Below, one piece after another: positions 16,802 through 27,476 of a stretch of 64,000 bases of DNA (position 1 is the first letter of the stretch; the number at the start of each line of letters is the position of its first letter). Origin of the DNA: Alphaproteobacteria bacterium (lineage in GTDB: Bacteria; Pseudomonadota; Alphaproteobacteria; Micropepsales; Micropepsaceae); assembly GCA_017983635.1 (NCBI GenBank), contig JAGOBA010000011.1, positions 1-64,000 on the forward strand. The letters are read 5' to 3'. The position numbers were made by a program, and so were the translations under genes. Below the pieces are notes generated by a model, which was not told the origin of the DNA, searched no databases, and saw only the letters and a list, made by a program, of their open reading frames with translations.

Positions 16802-17830
16802 TTGTCGGACGAGACCTTGGTACCTGTTGCGGCTGCGCCGCGCGATGTCCGCACTTGGGCGCAAATCCTGACCCGCTATCGTGAGCCGAGCGTGCCGCGC
16901 AGTATTGTCGAGATCGCCGTGACGGCGGGGCCGTTCGTGGCGCTCTGGGCTCTCATGTGGTTTGCGCTGGGGTTCAGTTATTGGTTGGCGTTGCTGCTCG
17001 CTATTCCGGCAGCCGGATTTCTGGTCCGGCTTTTCTTAATCCTGCACGATTGCGGTCATGGCGCGTTCTTCAAGCAGCCGGCGGCGAACGCTTGGGTCGG
17101 CCGTATTTGCGGCGTGCTGACGTTGACGCCTTTCGATGTCTGGCGGCGAACACACAACATGCATCACGCGACGTCGGGCAATCTGGACCGGCGGGGTCTT
17201 GGCGATATCGAGACGATGACGGTGGGGGAGTACCTCGCCTCGCCGTGGTACGAGCGGTTGCGCTATCGGCTTTACCGGCATCCGATCACGCTGTTCGTGA
17301 TTGGGCCGGCTTATGTGTTCTTCATCGCGAACCGGTTGCCGATCGGATTGATGACTTCCGGGTGGCGGCCGTGGGCGTCGGCGATGGCGAACAATGCAGC
17401 GATCGCGGTAGCCGTCGTCGGCATGATGTATCTGGTCGGCGTCAGCGAATTCCTGATGATCCAGATTCCGATCCTGTTGCTCGCCTCCTCGATCGGGGTG
17501 TGGCTGTTCTTCGTGCAGCATCAGTTCGAAGGCACGGTGTGGGCGGGCGCGGACGATTGGGATATGCAGCACGCGGCGCTTACCGGGTCATCGCATTACG
17601 ATTTGCCGGCGCCGCTGCGCTGGATTACCGCCAATATCGGCGTGCATCACGTGCACCATCTGTCGAGCCGGATTCCGTTTTATCGTTTGCGCCGGGTTTT
17701 GAAAGATCATCCGGAGCTGAACGAGGTCGGCCGCTTGACGCTGTGGCAGAGTCTTTCCTGCGTGCGGCTGGCGCTCTGGGACGAAACGCGGCGGCGGTTG
17801 ATTTCGTTCCGCGAACTGCGGCGGGCTTAG
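16802..17830 (+). CDS. Membrane fatty acid desaturase
   Basis: This 342-residue protein has about four to six membrane segments and three His boxes: HDCGHGAFF, HNMHHATSGN and a final HHVHHLSSRIPFY. These are the di-iron ligands of acyl-lipid desaturases (DesA/DesK-like). Expected reaction: introduction of a double bond into membrane lipid acyl chains. The frame is open from 16373, but the upstream part overlaps the kinase relict. A TTG at 16802 with GGAG 9 nt upstream starts the conserved protein (LSDETLVPVAAAPRD). The start choice is moderately sure. Confidence 0.85.
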   Translation: MSDETLVPVAAAPRDVRTWAQILTRYREPSVPRSIVEIAVTAGPFVALWALMWFALGFSYWLALLLAIPAAGFLVRLFLILHDCGHGAFFKQPAANAWVGRICGVLTLTPFDVWRRTHNMHHATSGNLDRRGLGDIETMTVGEYLASPWYERLRYRLYRHPITLFVIGPAYVFFIANRLPIGLMTSGWRPWASAMANNAAIAVAVVGMMYLVGVSEFLMIQIPILLLASSIGVWLFFVQHQFEGTVWAGADDWDMQHAALTGSSHYDLPAPLRWITANIGVHHVHHLSSRIPFYRLRRVLKDHPELNEVGRLTLWQSLSCVRLALWDETRRRLISFRELRRA

Positions 17831-17910
17831 AGAGAGCCCAAGATTTCTTTAGCAAATTGGCGCAATCGGCACGGTGGCACACTCTGCCAAACCAGTGCCG
17901 CATGCGCGGT

Positions 17911-17940
17911 GCCGGGCGAGATGCGTGTGCTTCGCCCGGC
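17911..17940. terminator. Hairpin between two convergent genes
   Basis: Perfect 9-bp arms GCCGGGCGA and TCGCCCGGC surround a 12-nt loop between the desaturase and the Cys-rich protein gene. There is no T-run, so it may only be an mRNA 3' end structure. Confidence 0.35.
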
Positions 17941-17961
17941 GCGCTGTGTCATGGGTCGCTG

Positions 17962-18546
17962 CTACCACCGGCGGGCGGTGCAGTATTCGTAAGGTACGGT
18001 GTAGCCGCCGTACTTCCGGCAGGTCGAGGGCGTGCTGTTGAAGTACTGGCCGTTGTTGTAGCAGCACGGCTTGCTGTTGCCGGAGCCCTGGTTGTAGCCA
18101 TAGCCATAGCTGTCGTTGTACCCGTCGCCCCACGGTTGGTTGTAATTGCGGCGGCAGTAGTCGATCGCGACCACGCGGCCGCCGAACCTGCTGCAGTTCC
18201 TGGCGCTCGAGTGATAGAAGCGGCCGTCGTTGTAGCAGCAGGGCTTGTCGCCATAGCTGTAGTTTTGGCCACCGTTGTTCCAGGGCTGATAGTACGAACG
18301 TTGGCAGTACTCGAACGGTGCTACCTGGCCGCCGTACTTCCGGCAAGTCGACGGTGTCGTCTGGAAATACTCGCCGCTGTTGTAGCAGCACGGCTTCGTC
18401 TTAATTTGCTGGAACAGTGCGTCGCGCGGCGATGCGCCCGGCATATAGGTGGCGTTGAAGGCGCCGCGTTCACCGGCGGTCGCCGCGCCCGCGGCAATGA
18501 GCACCACCATCAGGGCGGCGCAGATTGATGAAACGAGTTTCGACAT
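17962..18546 (-). CDS. Secreted protein with three 31-residue Cys-rich repeats
   Basis: This 194-residue protein has a signal peptide ending near ATA-G (residues 1-24). The mature part holds three repeats at residues 51-81, 101-131 and 159-189. Each is exactly 31 residues and follows K-P-C-C-Y-N-x-G-x-Y/F, then C-R/S-K/R-Y/F-G-G, ending E/D-Y-C, with four Cys at the same spacing (3, 4, 18 and 31). Linkers are rich in Tyr, Asn, Gly and Gln (QPWNNGG, GYNDSYGYGYN). Two disulfides per repeat in the periplasm or outside are likely. I do not recognise the family. Confidence 0.85.
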   Translation of the reverse strand: MSKLVSSICAALMVVLIAAGAATAGERGAFNATYMPGASPRDALFQQIKTKPCCYNSGEYFQTTPSTCRKYGGQVAPFEYCQRSYYQPWNNGGQNYSYGDKPCCYNDGRFYHSSARNCSRFGGRVVAIDYCRRNYNQPWGDGYNDSYGYGYNQGSGNSKPCCYNNGQYFNSTPSTCRKYGGYTVPYEYCTARRW

Positions 18547-18725
18547 GAGACTTCTCCCTCTCTTGCGCGGCGTTTTAGCGACATCGGCATGAACCGCGGC
18601 TGAACGCGGAAAAGGCGCGGATTTGGCCGGGAAATCTTGCCGCGCGGCGCCCTTTGCCCTTAGTCGGTTTGCGCTGGCGGCGGCAACAGGCTAGGAGCGG
18701 CGCCAACAACGAAGGCTTATCCCCC

Positions 18726-18944
18726 ATGAAGAAGAAGAAAGGCGGACTGAACCCGCCGTTTGCGCAGATGACCAAGGACGCGCGGTTCGAAGGCACGTTC
18801 GAGGTGCTGGTCCCTGTGCCGGACCGCGTGCGCCCGCACCGCGTGGCGTTGCAGTTCGACACGCAAGCCGCCGCCGAGAGCTGGATTCACTCGCCGGACG
18901 GCGAAGATGCGATCGCGGTCATTCTGCGCGAGGGCGTGAAGTAA
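18726..18944 (+). CDS. Small hypothetical protein, 72 residues
   Basis: The protein starts MKKKKGGLNPPFAQM and has a beta-rich middle (FEGTFEVLVPVPDRV) and an acidic end with ESWIHSPDGEDAIAVILREG. Codon use matches the neighbours, and the basic N-terminus followed by an ordered core suggests a real gene. I do not recognise it. The frame is open upstream to 18654, but the ATG at 18726 is preferred because the upstream part has no coding character. Confidence 0.6.
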   Translation: MKKKKGGLNPPFAQMTKDARFEGTFEVLVPVPDRVRPHRVALQFDTQAAAESWIHSPDGEDAIAVILREGVK

Positions 18945-18986
18945 GCCGGGGTTGCGCGGTTTCTGCCGGTCAAATGAGACATCTGG

Positions 18987-19005
18987 GACAGTGAGACACT
19001 GTCTC
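18987..19005. promoter_or_regulatory. Overlapping palindromes upstream of the hybrid kinase
   Basis: GACAGTG-AGA-CACTGTC (18987-19003) overlaps GAGACA-C-TGTCTC (18993-19005). A further GAGACA lies 16 nt upstream (18977). This looks like an operator with several half-sites, about 190 bp before the kinase start. Confidence 0.45.
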
Positions 19006-19194
19006 GCGCGCGTGCCTCGCCGACTTGGGCGGGCGCTTGTATCATTAATTTTTGCTGAATTCGGCGCTCGGTGGGCGCGCGGCTTCGCCTGTGGCGCGGG
19101 GTATTGGGTCGGCAAGGGAAAGTTCAAGGAATCCGGTCAGATTGATGGGCGGGCAGGCTGTGGATGTCGCCACCCATCGACACGCTGGGATTCA

Positions 19195-21834
<2,640 letters not shown>

Positions 21835-21927
21835 GTTGCCGAAGGCGCGTGCGCGACAGTCAAGGCTCCGCGCCCAGGTTCTTGAGCGCATCCTGCATTT
21901 GTTTGCGCATGTCGTGCACGGCGGCGG

Positions 21928-21996
21928 CCCCCTCCACCATCCGGCTTCGCTTCGCTACGCCGGACGGTCCCCCTCTCCCGCTTGCGGTGGAGGGGG
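21928..21996. repeat. Palindromic interspersed element
   Basis: Perfect 11-bp tips CCCCCTCCACC and GGTGGAGGGGG enclose inner hairpins (CCGGC/GCCGG). It is related to the elements at 10513 and 25287 (shared CTCCACCATC, CTTCGCTTCGCT and GGTCCCCCTC). It lies between the kinase and the SDR gene. Confidence 0.8.
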
Positions 21997-22078
21997 CGAC
22001 GCTGCCGACGTGCTTTGATATTGGGCGCCTTTCGTGATTAGTCGCGCTATGCCACTCAACACGCGGAGCCCTTCCCCC

Positions 22079-22888
22079 ATGAGCAAAACGATCTTCATTA
22101 CCGGTAGTTCCACCGGGCTTGGCCGGGCTTCGGCGCTGCTCTTCGCTTCGCGGGGATGGAAGGTGATTGCGACGATGCGCAATCCTTCGAAGGAAAACGA
22201 ACTTGGCAAGGTCGCTGGGATCACGTTGCTGCCGCTCGACGTGACGAAGCCCGCGCAGATCGAGGAGGCCGCCGCCAAGGCGCTCGCGATGGGGCCGGTG
22301 GATGTGCTCTTCAACAATGCGGGCTATGGGCTTGCCGGGGCGTTCGAGGCGGCGAGCGATACGCAACTTGTCGACGAACTTGACACCAATCTCTTGGGCG
22401 TGATGCGGGTGACGAAAGCGTTTTTGCCGGCGATGCGCGAACGAGGCCACGGGACCATCGTCACGACGACGTCGATCGGCGGGCTGGTCACGTTTCCGTT
22501 CAACTCGGTCTATCACGCGACGAAATGGGGGCTGGAAGGATGGAGCGAGAGCTTGGCGTACGAGCTTGCGCCGCTCGGCATTCGCGTGAAGACGGTGGCG
22601 CCCGGCGGGATCGCGACCGATTTCGCGAGCCGCTCGCTCGTGTTCACGCCGCATCCGGCCTATGCGGGCGCTCTCTCCAAGGTGATGGCCGCCTTCATGG
22701 ACCCGGAGCGCCGCAAAGGCGGCTCCAGCGCGGAACAGATCGCGGCGACGGTGTTTGAGGCCGCAACGGACGAGAGCGAGCGCGTCACCTTCGTCGCCGG
22801 CGAAGACGCGAAGGCGACGTATGCGCAGAGGCTTGCGGTCGGCGTGGAGGCGTTTCGCAAGGGGATTAAGGCGATGTTTTTGGGCTGA
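22079..22888 (+). CDS. SDR family oxidoreductase
   Basis: This 269-residue classical short-chain dehydrogenase has TGSSTGLGRA at residues 8-17, NNAGYG, catalytic Ser in TTSIGG, and YHATK for YxxxK. All catalytic residues are present. The closest general group is NAD(P)-dependent dehydrogenases annotated as ketoreductases of unknown substrate. No strong ribosome site precedes the ATG at 22079; upstream in-frame starts lack conservation. It converges on the gene at 22899 with a 10-nt gap. Confidence 0.9.
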   Translation: MSKTIFITGSSTGLGRASALLFASRGWKVIATMRNPSKENELGKVAGITLLPLDVTKPAQIEEAAAKALAMGPVDVLFNNAGYGLAGAFEAASDTQLVDELDTNLLGVMRVTKAFLPAMRERGHGTIVTTTSIGGLVTFPFNSVYHATKWGLEGWSESLAYELAPLGIRVKTVAPGGIATDFASRSLVFTPHPAYAGALSKVMAAFMDPERRKGGSSAEQIAATVFEAATDESERVTFVAGEDAKATYAQRLAVGVEAFRKGIKAMFLG

Positions 22889-22898
22889 GGGGGCGGTT

Positions 22899-23399
22899 TC
22901 ATTTACTGGGACCGTCGGCAGCTGCCGGTTCCTTCTTCGTGCGGCGCGACGCGCGGCGATAGGTGTGCAGGAAGAAGCGTCGCCAGCCCTTTTTCGTTTT
23001 GCTCTCGACGGCGAAGTGGAAACCATCGCCATCGTCGGCGGGCCAATAGGCCATGCGCGCGAGACCGGCGGGCATCTTGGCCTCGAATGCGATTGCCTCG
23101 GGATGGATGTCGCGCCCATCGCTGAGCGTACCCACCGAACTCTTACCGTCGTTCGTGAACGAGGCGAAGCCGAGCTTGCCGTCGGCGCCGGTGCGATAGA
23201 ACGCGACTTCGCGGTACTCGCGGCCTTTACCCATCGCCCAGCGTGCGTCGAGTTGCACGGTCTTGTCGCCGAAGGCCGTGAATTCGCGCGTGCATTTGAT
23301 CGCGCTTGCCTTGTCCGCGCGTCCGGACGGCTCGCTCACCCAGCGCCCGAGCAACGGTTTCAACGCCCCAAGCGCGCCCCGCCCCTTTTTCCAAGCCAT
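22899..23399 (-). CDS. Hypothetical protein, possible lipocalin-like fold
   Basis: This 166-residue protein has no signal peptide. It opens with LKPLLGRWVSEPSG, like the first strand of calycin/lipocalin-type small proteins, and continues with alternating beta-like segments (TREFTAFGDKTVQLDARW, YREVAFYRTGADGKLGFASF, GFHFAVESKTKKGW). The end is basic (RRASRRTKK). A ligand-binding beta-barrel is a guess from the pattern. I do not recognise the specific family. Confidence 0.7.
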   Translation of the reverse strand: MAWKKGRGALGALKPLLGRWVSEPSGRADKASAIKCTREFTAFGDKTVQLDARWAMGKGREYREVAFYRTGADGKLGFASFTNDGKSSVGTLSDGRDIHPEAIAFEAKMPAGLARMAYWPADDGDGFHFAVESKTKKGWRRFFLHTYRRASRRTKKEPAAADGPSK

Positions 23400-23447
23400 C
23401 GTGATCCTCTGCTTTGATTGGGCCGCTGTGATTCACAGCCGGTGGCG

Positions 23448-24149
23448 CTAGACGACGGTGCCGAAGAGCCTTCCGATACCGGCGGTCAACGCCATGGCGA
23501 GTGCGCCCCAGAATGTAACGCGGGCCGTGGCGCGCCATACGACGGCGCCACCGGCTTTGGCGCCGATCGCACCCAAGAGTGCCAGGAAGGCAAGCGACGC
23601 CACCGAAACCAACGGCACCAGCAAGTTGACCGGCGATACGACGACCATGAGCAGCGGCATAGCGGCGCCGACGGAGAACGTGGCGGCAGAGGTCAGCGCG
23701 GCTTGGATCGGGCGCGCGGCGGTCATGTCGGAAATGCCGAGTTCGTCGCGCGCGTGCGCGGCCAGCGCGCCCTTGGCCATCAGCTGTTCGGCGACCTGCC
23801 GCGCCAGCGCCGGCTCGACGCCGCGGGCCGCGTAGATCTGGGCGAGTTCGTCGCGTTCGAATTCCGGGTTCTCGGCAAGTTCCGCCCGCTCGCGCGCGAG
23901 GTCGGCCTGTTCGGTGTCGGACTGCGAGCTAACGGAGACGTATTCGCCCGCCGCCATCGACATCGCGCCGGCGACGAGGCCGGCGATGCCGGCAATCAAC
24001 ACGTCGCTTTGCGTCGCCGTCGCGGCGGCCACACCCACGATCAGACTGGCGGTCGAGACGATGCCGTCATTTGCGCCCAGCACGGCCGCGCGCAACCAGC
24101 CGATGCGGCTGACCAAATGGCGTTCGGTATGGAGGCGCAAGCGGGTCAT
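23448..24149 (-). CDS. VIT1/CCC1 family iron/manganese transporter
   Basis: This 233-residue membrane protein has the family N-terminus GWLRAAVLGANDGIVSTASLIVGVAAA and the second-helix motif GLVAGAMSMAAGEYVSVSSQSDTE. A soluble Glu-rich segment follows (ERAELAENPEFERDEL), then three more membrane helices. In VIT1/CCC1 proteins the Glu-rich segment binds metal and the protein exports Fe2+ or Mn2+ from the cytoplasm by proton exchange. Length is typical. It probably forms its own transcript. Confidence 0.92.
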   Translation of the reverse strand: MTRLRLHTERHLVSRIGWLRAAVLGANDGIVSTASLIVGVAAATATQSDVLIAGIAGLVAGAMSMAAGEYVSVSSQSDTEQADLARERAELAENPEFERDELAQIYAARGVEPALARQVAEQLMAKGALAAHARDELGISDMTAARPIQAALTSAATFSVGAAMPLLMVVVSPVNLLVPLVSVASLAFLALLGAIGAKAGGAVVWRATARVTFWGALAMALTAGIGRLFGTVV

Positions 24150-24408
24150 GGCGGACCGAAGGGGTTGGAGAACGTGGCGGGCTGCAGCTCACTCTATTCG
24201 ACGATGGTGCCTTGGCACAGGTGCGATACCTCGGGCGCCGGCTCCAAATTTCGTACCTGCACCGATAGGCTTTTGAACGCCCATGAGGTGGCGTTCGCAT
24301 TTGCGATTGAAACAATTCTTGACCGCGCGCGCTTGCGCGAACGGTTGAACGTTGCAGCGCCTTTGCCGTCTACTTCGCGTCTGTTCAGTAATGCGTTGAG
24401 GTGTTGCC

Positions 24409-25281
24409 ATGCGTACATTTGGCAAGGTGAAGTCGTTCGAACGGGCAACGGGAACGGGATGCGTCGTGTCGGACAGCGGCGCGCAAGCGGCGTTCACGCG
24501 CGAGACGCTGAAGCCGTTCGGGCTTCATGCCATCGACGAAGGCGTGGCGTTGACGTTCGAGCTGACGCTTGAGGCTGGCCGGCTGATCGTCGCGCAGATC
24601 TATGAAATCGCTGGCAAGGGGCCGCATCCGGGAGCCGCGACGTGGAGCGACAAGCCGCTACCGGCGCCGCCACCCGAGCCGGACGAGCAACGCACCACCG
24701 GGCGCGTGCTGTGGTATGATCAGGTCAAGGGCTTTGGCTTCATCGGCGCGAAGGAGATCGCGGGAGACGTGTTGTTGCATCGCGACGCGCTTGCCGCCAT
24801 CGGCGTCGAGGGGCTGACAACCGGCGCGGTCGTCGATTGTGATATTTTTCGGAAGATCAAAGGGCTGCAGGTGAGGCGGATCCATGCGGTGCTGGCGCCG
24901 GACGTGCCTTTGATACCCGTGCCCCCCGTGATGCCGCCTTGGCAGAGCGGCGGCAGCATCCAAATTGTTCCCGATCGGGGTGGGCGGATCATCGTTGCGC
25001 CGCCCGGCAAGCTCTTTGGCGACGGTACCTGGAATGGTCCGTGGGGCATCGACGCGAGCCATTCGCCCTTCGAAGGCGCCGTGTGCAAGTGGTTCAGCCG
25101 GCCGAAGGGCTACGGCTTCGTGAGATTCGACGGGAGTAGCGACGACATCTTCGTGCACATGGACACGCTGCGCCGGTGCGGGATACGCGAGCTCAAACTC
25201 GGGCAGCCCGTGCGGGTGCGGGTGGAGCAGACGGACAAGGGGCTTACGGTGACGGAGATTGAGTTGGAGGGGGAGGCATAG
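24409..25281 (+). CDS. Protein with three cold-shock domains
   Basis: This 290-residue protein is built of three CSD units. Residues 1-65 are degenerate ([20 protein letters not shown], lacking the aromatic RNP1). Residues 96-160 hold [19 protein letters not shown] with DVLLH. Residues 223-287 hold [17 protein letters not shown] with [10 protein letters not shown] Pro-rich linker (about 165-215) separates the last two. Cold-shock domains bind single-stranded RNA or DNA. Alphaproteobacteria often have one- and two-domain forms, so a third, partly decayed domain is uncommon. About 260 bp of upstream DNA has no gene and could hold a leader. Confidence 0.88.
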   Translation: MRTFGKVKSFERATGTGCVVSDSGAQAAFTRETLKPFGLHAIDEGVALTFELTLEAGRLIVAQIYEIAGKGPHPGAATWSDKPLPAPPPEPDEQRTTGRVLWYDQVKGFGFIGAKEIAGDVLLHRDALAAIGVEGLTTGAVVDCDIFRKIKGLQVRRIHAVLAPDVPLIPVPPVMPPWQSGGSIQIVPDRGGRIIVAPPGKLFGDGTWNGPWGIDASHSPFEGAVCKWFSRPKGYGFVRFDGSSDDIFVHMDTLRRCGIRELKLGQPVRVRVEQTDKGLTVTEIELEGEA

Positions 25282-25286
25282 GACGG

Positions 25287-25346
25287 CCCCACTCCACCAT
25301 CCGTCTTCGCTTCGCTCCGCCGGATGGTCCCCCTCTGAAGCGGGGG
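25287..25346. repeat. Palindromic interspersed element, partly degraded
   Basis: CTCCACCATCCG, CTTCGCTTCGCTCCGCCGGA and GGTCCCCCTC are shared with the element at 21928, but the right tip is shortened (CGGGGG). It lies directly after the cold-shock-domain gene and before the stop of the convergent monooxygenase. Confidence 0.7.
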
Positions 25347-25369
25347 CGGACAGTGTCTAGCGCGACGGG

Positions 25370-26869
25370 TTATTCGGCGGCTCTGGCGAGCGTTGGTTTT
25401 GCTGCTGCGCCGGCCTTCGCGAACTGCAGCACGCCGTCTTCGATCGGGGCTTTGCGCATTTCTTTGAGGTCGGTGAAGTAGTTTTGGTTTTGGCGCCAGG
25501 GGGCTTCGGGGCCCTGCTTTGGCGTCACGGCGAGCGCGCGTTGGACGTAGCCGCTGGAGAAGTCCAGCATGGGGTCCGCCTTCATGTTGGGGTCGGTGGG
25601 GCGCGCGGTGACGATGGGCGTGCCCTTCTCATCCATCTTGTTCAGGACGCGCGTGACCCATTCGCAGACGAGGTCGGCGCGCAGCGTCCAACTCGCGTTC
25701 GTGTAGCCGAAGACGAACGCGAGGTTCGGGACGTTCGAGAGCATCATGCCTTTGTAGGCGAACGACTTGCCCGGATCGACGGGTGCGCCGTCGACCGTGA
25801 TCTGCGCGCCGCCCAGCATCTGGACGTGCAGGCCCGTGGCCGTCACGATGACGTCGGCTTCGAGTTCCTTGCCGCTCTTCAGCTTGATGCCCTTGGCGGT
25901 GAAGCTCTCGATGTGGTCGGTGACGACGCTCGCCTTGCCTTCGCTGATCGCGTTGAACATGTCGGCGTCGGGCACGAGGCAGACGCGCTGATCCCAGGGA
26001 TTGTAACTCGGCGTGAAGTGGGTCTTCACGTCGTAATCCTTGGGCAAAAGGTCGGACACGCCTTTGATCAGGCGCTCGGCCGTCTGTTGCGGCTTCTTGC
26101 GCGCCAGGCCAAAGAAGAAGCGCTGCAGCACGATGTTGCGCCAGCGCGGGATCATGTAGGCCCAGCTCGCCGGGAGGAACTTGCGCAAGGTGTTCGCCAT
26201 CTTGTCCTTTTCAGGGCGCGAGACGTAGTAGGTGGGCGAGCGCTGCAGCATCGTCACGTGGGCTGCGCTCTTGGCCATATTCGGAAGCAGCGTCACGGCG
26301 GTGGCGCCGGAGCCGATGATGACGACGCGCTTGGCCCGGTAGTCGAAATTCTCCGGCCAGCGCTGCGGGTGGATGATCGTGCCCTTGAAGTTTTCGCGGC
26401 CCTTGAACTCCGGCGTGTAGCCTTCGCTGTAGCGATAATAGCCGGCGCAGGAGAACAGGAAGTTCGCGGTGAGCGTGACCGGGGTTTCCTTGCCGCTTGC
26501 GTCACGCCTTGTCCCTTCCACGGTCCAACGGGCGGTTTTCGAATCCCAGCTGACGCTCTTCACATTATGGCGGAAGCGGATGTGTTTATCGATGCCGTTT
26601 TCGCGGGCGGTTTCGGTGACATAGTCGCGGATCTTGTCGCCCGGCGAGATCGTGCTCTCGTGCGTCCAGGGCTTGAAGTGGTAGCCCATGGTCAGCATGT
26701 CCGAGTCCGAGCGGATGCCCGGATAGCGGAACAGGTCCCACGTGCCGCCGATGCGCTCGCGGTTTTCGAGGATGACGTAGGACTTCTTCGGCGCGAACTT
26801 GTTCAGGTGATAGCCGGCGTCGATGCCCGAGATGCCCGCGCCGATGATCAGGACGTCGAAATGTTCCAT
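25370..26869 (-). CDS. Flavin-containing monooxygenase, EthA/AlmA family (Baeyer-Villiger type)
   Basis: This 499-residue flavoprotein has FAD motif IIGAGISGIDAGYHL, the block GGTWDLFRYPGIRSDSDM, a Baeyer-Villiger-like FKGTIIHPQRW fingerprint, and NADPH motif VVIIGSGATAVTLLP. SYNPWDQRVCLVPDADMF and VTATGLHVQMLGG are also present. These are the conserved segments of EthA (ketone-to-ester monooxygenase) and AlmA (long-chain alkane oxidation). The end (WRQNQNYFTDLKEMRK) is closer to EthA as I recall it. Oxidation of ketones or long-chain alkanes is expected. A strong palindromic operator lies 58 bp upstream. Confidence 0.9.
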   Translation of the reverse strand: MEHFDVLIIGAGISGIDAGYHLNKFAPKKSYVILENRERIGGTWDLFRYPGIRSDSDMLTMGYHFKPWTHESTISPGDKIRDYVTETARENGIDKHIRFRHNVKSVSWDSKTARWTVEGTRRDASGKETPVTLTANFLFSCAGYYRYSEGYTPEFKGRENFKGTIIHPQRWPENFDYRAKRVVIIGSGATAVTLLPNMAKSAAHVTMLQRSPTYYVSRPEKDKMANTLRKFLPASWAYMIPRWRNIVLQRFFFGLARKKPQQTAERLIKGVSDLLPKDYDVKTHFTPSYNPWDQRVCLVPDADMFNAISEGKASVVTDHIESFTAKGIKLKSGKELEADVIVTATGLHVQMLGGAQITVDGAPVDPGKSFAYKGMMLSNVPNLAFVFGYTNASWTLRADLVCEWVTRVLNKMDEKGTPIVTARPTDPNMKADPMLDFSSGYVQRALAVTPKQGPEAPWRQNQNYFTDLKEMRKAPIEDGVLQFAKAGAAAKPTLARAAE

Positions 26870-26904
26870 GGTGGCTTCCAGTGGCTGGAGAATAGCGATT
26901 GGGT

Positions 26905-26947
26905 TGAAGCGTAGCACAGACCGGCTAAACTGACAAATTGTCAGTTT
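26905..26947 (-). promoter_or_regulatory. Operator and promoter of the monooxygenase gene
   Basis: A near-perfect palindrome spans 26927-26947: AAACTGACAA and TTGTCAGTTT around one base. On the minus strand one half supplies TTGTCA as a -35 box, with TACGCT 17 nt downstream as -10. A repressor bound here would block RNA polymerase. The size and symmetry suit a TetR-type repressor, as EthR does for ethA in mycobacteria. No such regulator gene is adjacent. Confidence 0.75.
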
Positions 26948-27094
26948 GCAGCGCTGTCGGTTGCAATTTTTTCATGTCGGGGAAAACCGCGGTGCTTGAA
27001 GGGGCGTAGCGTCGCGGCCTGGCGGTGTTGCTATTGACGGGGTGGGGTCGGGGACGGTTTGTGCGGCCTCCCTTTAAGGATGAGTTCTCCCCCC

Positions 27095-27325
27095 ATGCAG
27101 AAGAAATTGGTTTTGGCCGCGGCCCTTGTCGGTGCGGCGTTGATGAGTGCGCCGGCGCAGGCCGGGTTCGATTTCAATCTGGGCACGTTGCTCGACGGCG
27201 CGAAGTGGCGCGTGCCGAGCTGTGCGGCGCCGAAGGTTCTGCGCGAAACGCGCGATGCGCGCACCGGCAAGATCGTATGGCGCTGCGTCGACGCGCCCGC
27301 GCGCACGGCGGATGCTCGCCGCTAG
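27095..27325 (+). CDS. Small secreted protein, 76 residues
   Basis: The signal peptide MQKKLVLAAALVGAALMSAPAQA is followed by a 53-residue mature part with two Cys (VPSCAAP and WRCVDAP), probably one disulfide. GFDFNLGTLLDGAKWRVP opens the mature chain. The function is unknown. The ATG at 27095 starts a good signal sequence; an in-frame ATG at 27080 is an alternative. A strong terminator follows within 25 nt, supporting it as a separate expressed gene. Confidence 0.75.
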   Translation: MQKKLVLAAALVGAALMSAPAQAGFDFNLGTLLDGAKWRVPSCAAPKVLRETRDARTGKIVWRCVDAPARTADARR

Positions 27326-27346
27326 GTTTTGGTTTCTTTGAGCGTC

Positions 27347-27380
27347 AAAATCGCCCCCCGGTTGGTGGGCGATTTTTTTT
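27347..27380 (+). terminator. Rho-independent terminator
   Basis: AAATCGCCC (27348-27356) pairs with GGGCGATTT (27367-27375), and eight T residues run from 27373. It ends the small secreted-protein transcript. Confidence 0.9.
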
Positions 27381-27382
27381 GC

Positions 27383-27453
27383 CTCACGCGATGGAACGAT
27401 GGAACGATGGTGGCCGCACTGGATGTCATCGTTTCATCGTGTCATCGTGTGAG
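27383..27453. repeat. Long imperfect stem-loop of CGATG-type repeats
   Basis: Two arms of about 27 bp match with about four mismatches around a short loop. Each arm contains three copies of CGATG or its complement CATCG (CGATGGAACGATGG on the left, CATCGTTTCATCGTG on the right). It stands directly before pdeM and could be a mobile palindrome or a leader structure. Confidence 0.6.
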
Positions 27454-27476
27454 ATGCTTTGTGTGACGGGCTGGCG

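Noticed and set aside
18952..19194. N-terminal extension of the hybrid kinase frame
   Set aside because: The upstream codons lack conservation and cover the palindromes, and the ATG at 19195 begins the conserved protein.
21860..21940. Short minus-strand tail that could be the C-terminus of a lost gene (HDMRKQMQDALKNLGAEP)
   Set aside because: It reads like protein, but only about 20 residues precede a palindromic repeat and nothing supports a start or a family. It may be chance.
24150..24408. Riboswitch or thermosensor leader before the triple cold-shock gene
   Set aside because: About 260 bp without a gene are present, but I see no clear hairpin pattern or cold-shock box.
25484..26914. 476-codon plus-strand frame over the monooxygenase gene
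   Set aside because: The minus strand encodes a full EthA/AlmA-type enzyme with all motifs. The plus frame gives no recognisable protein.
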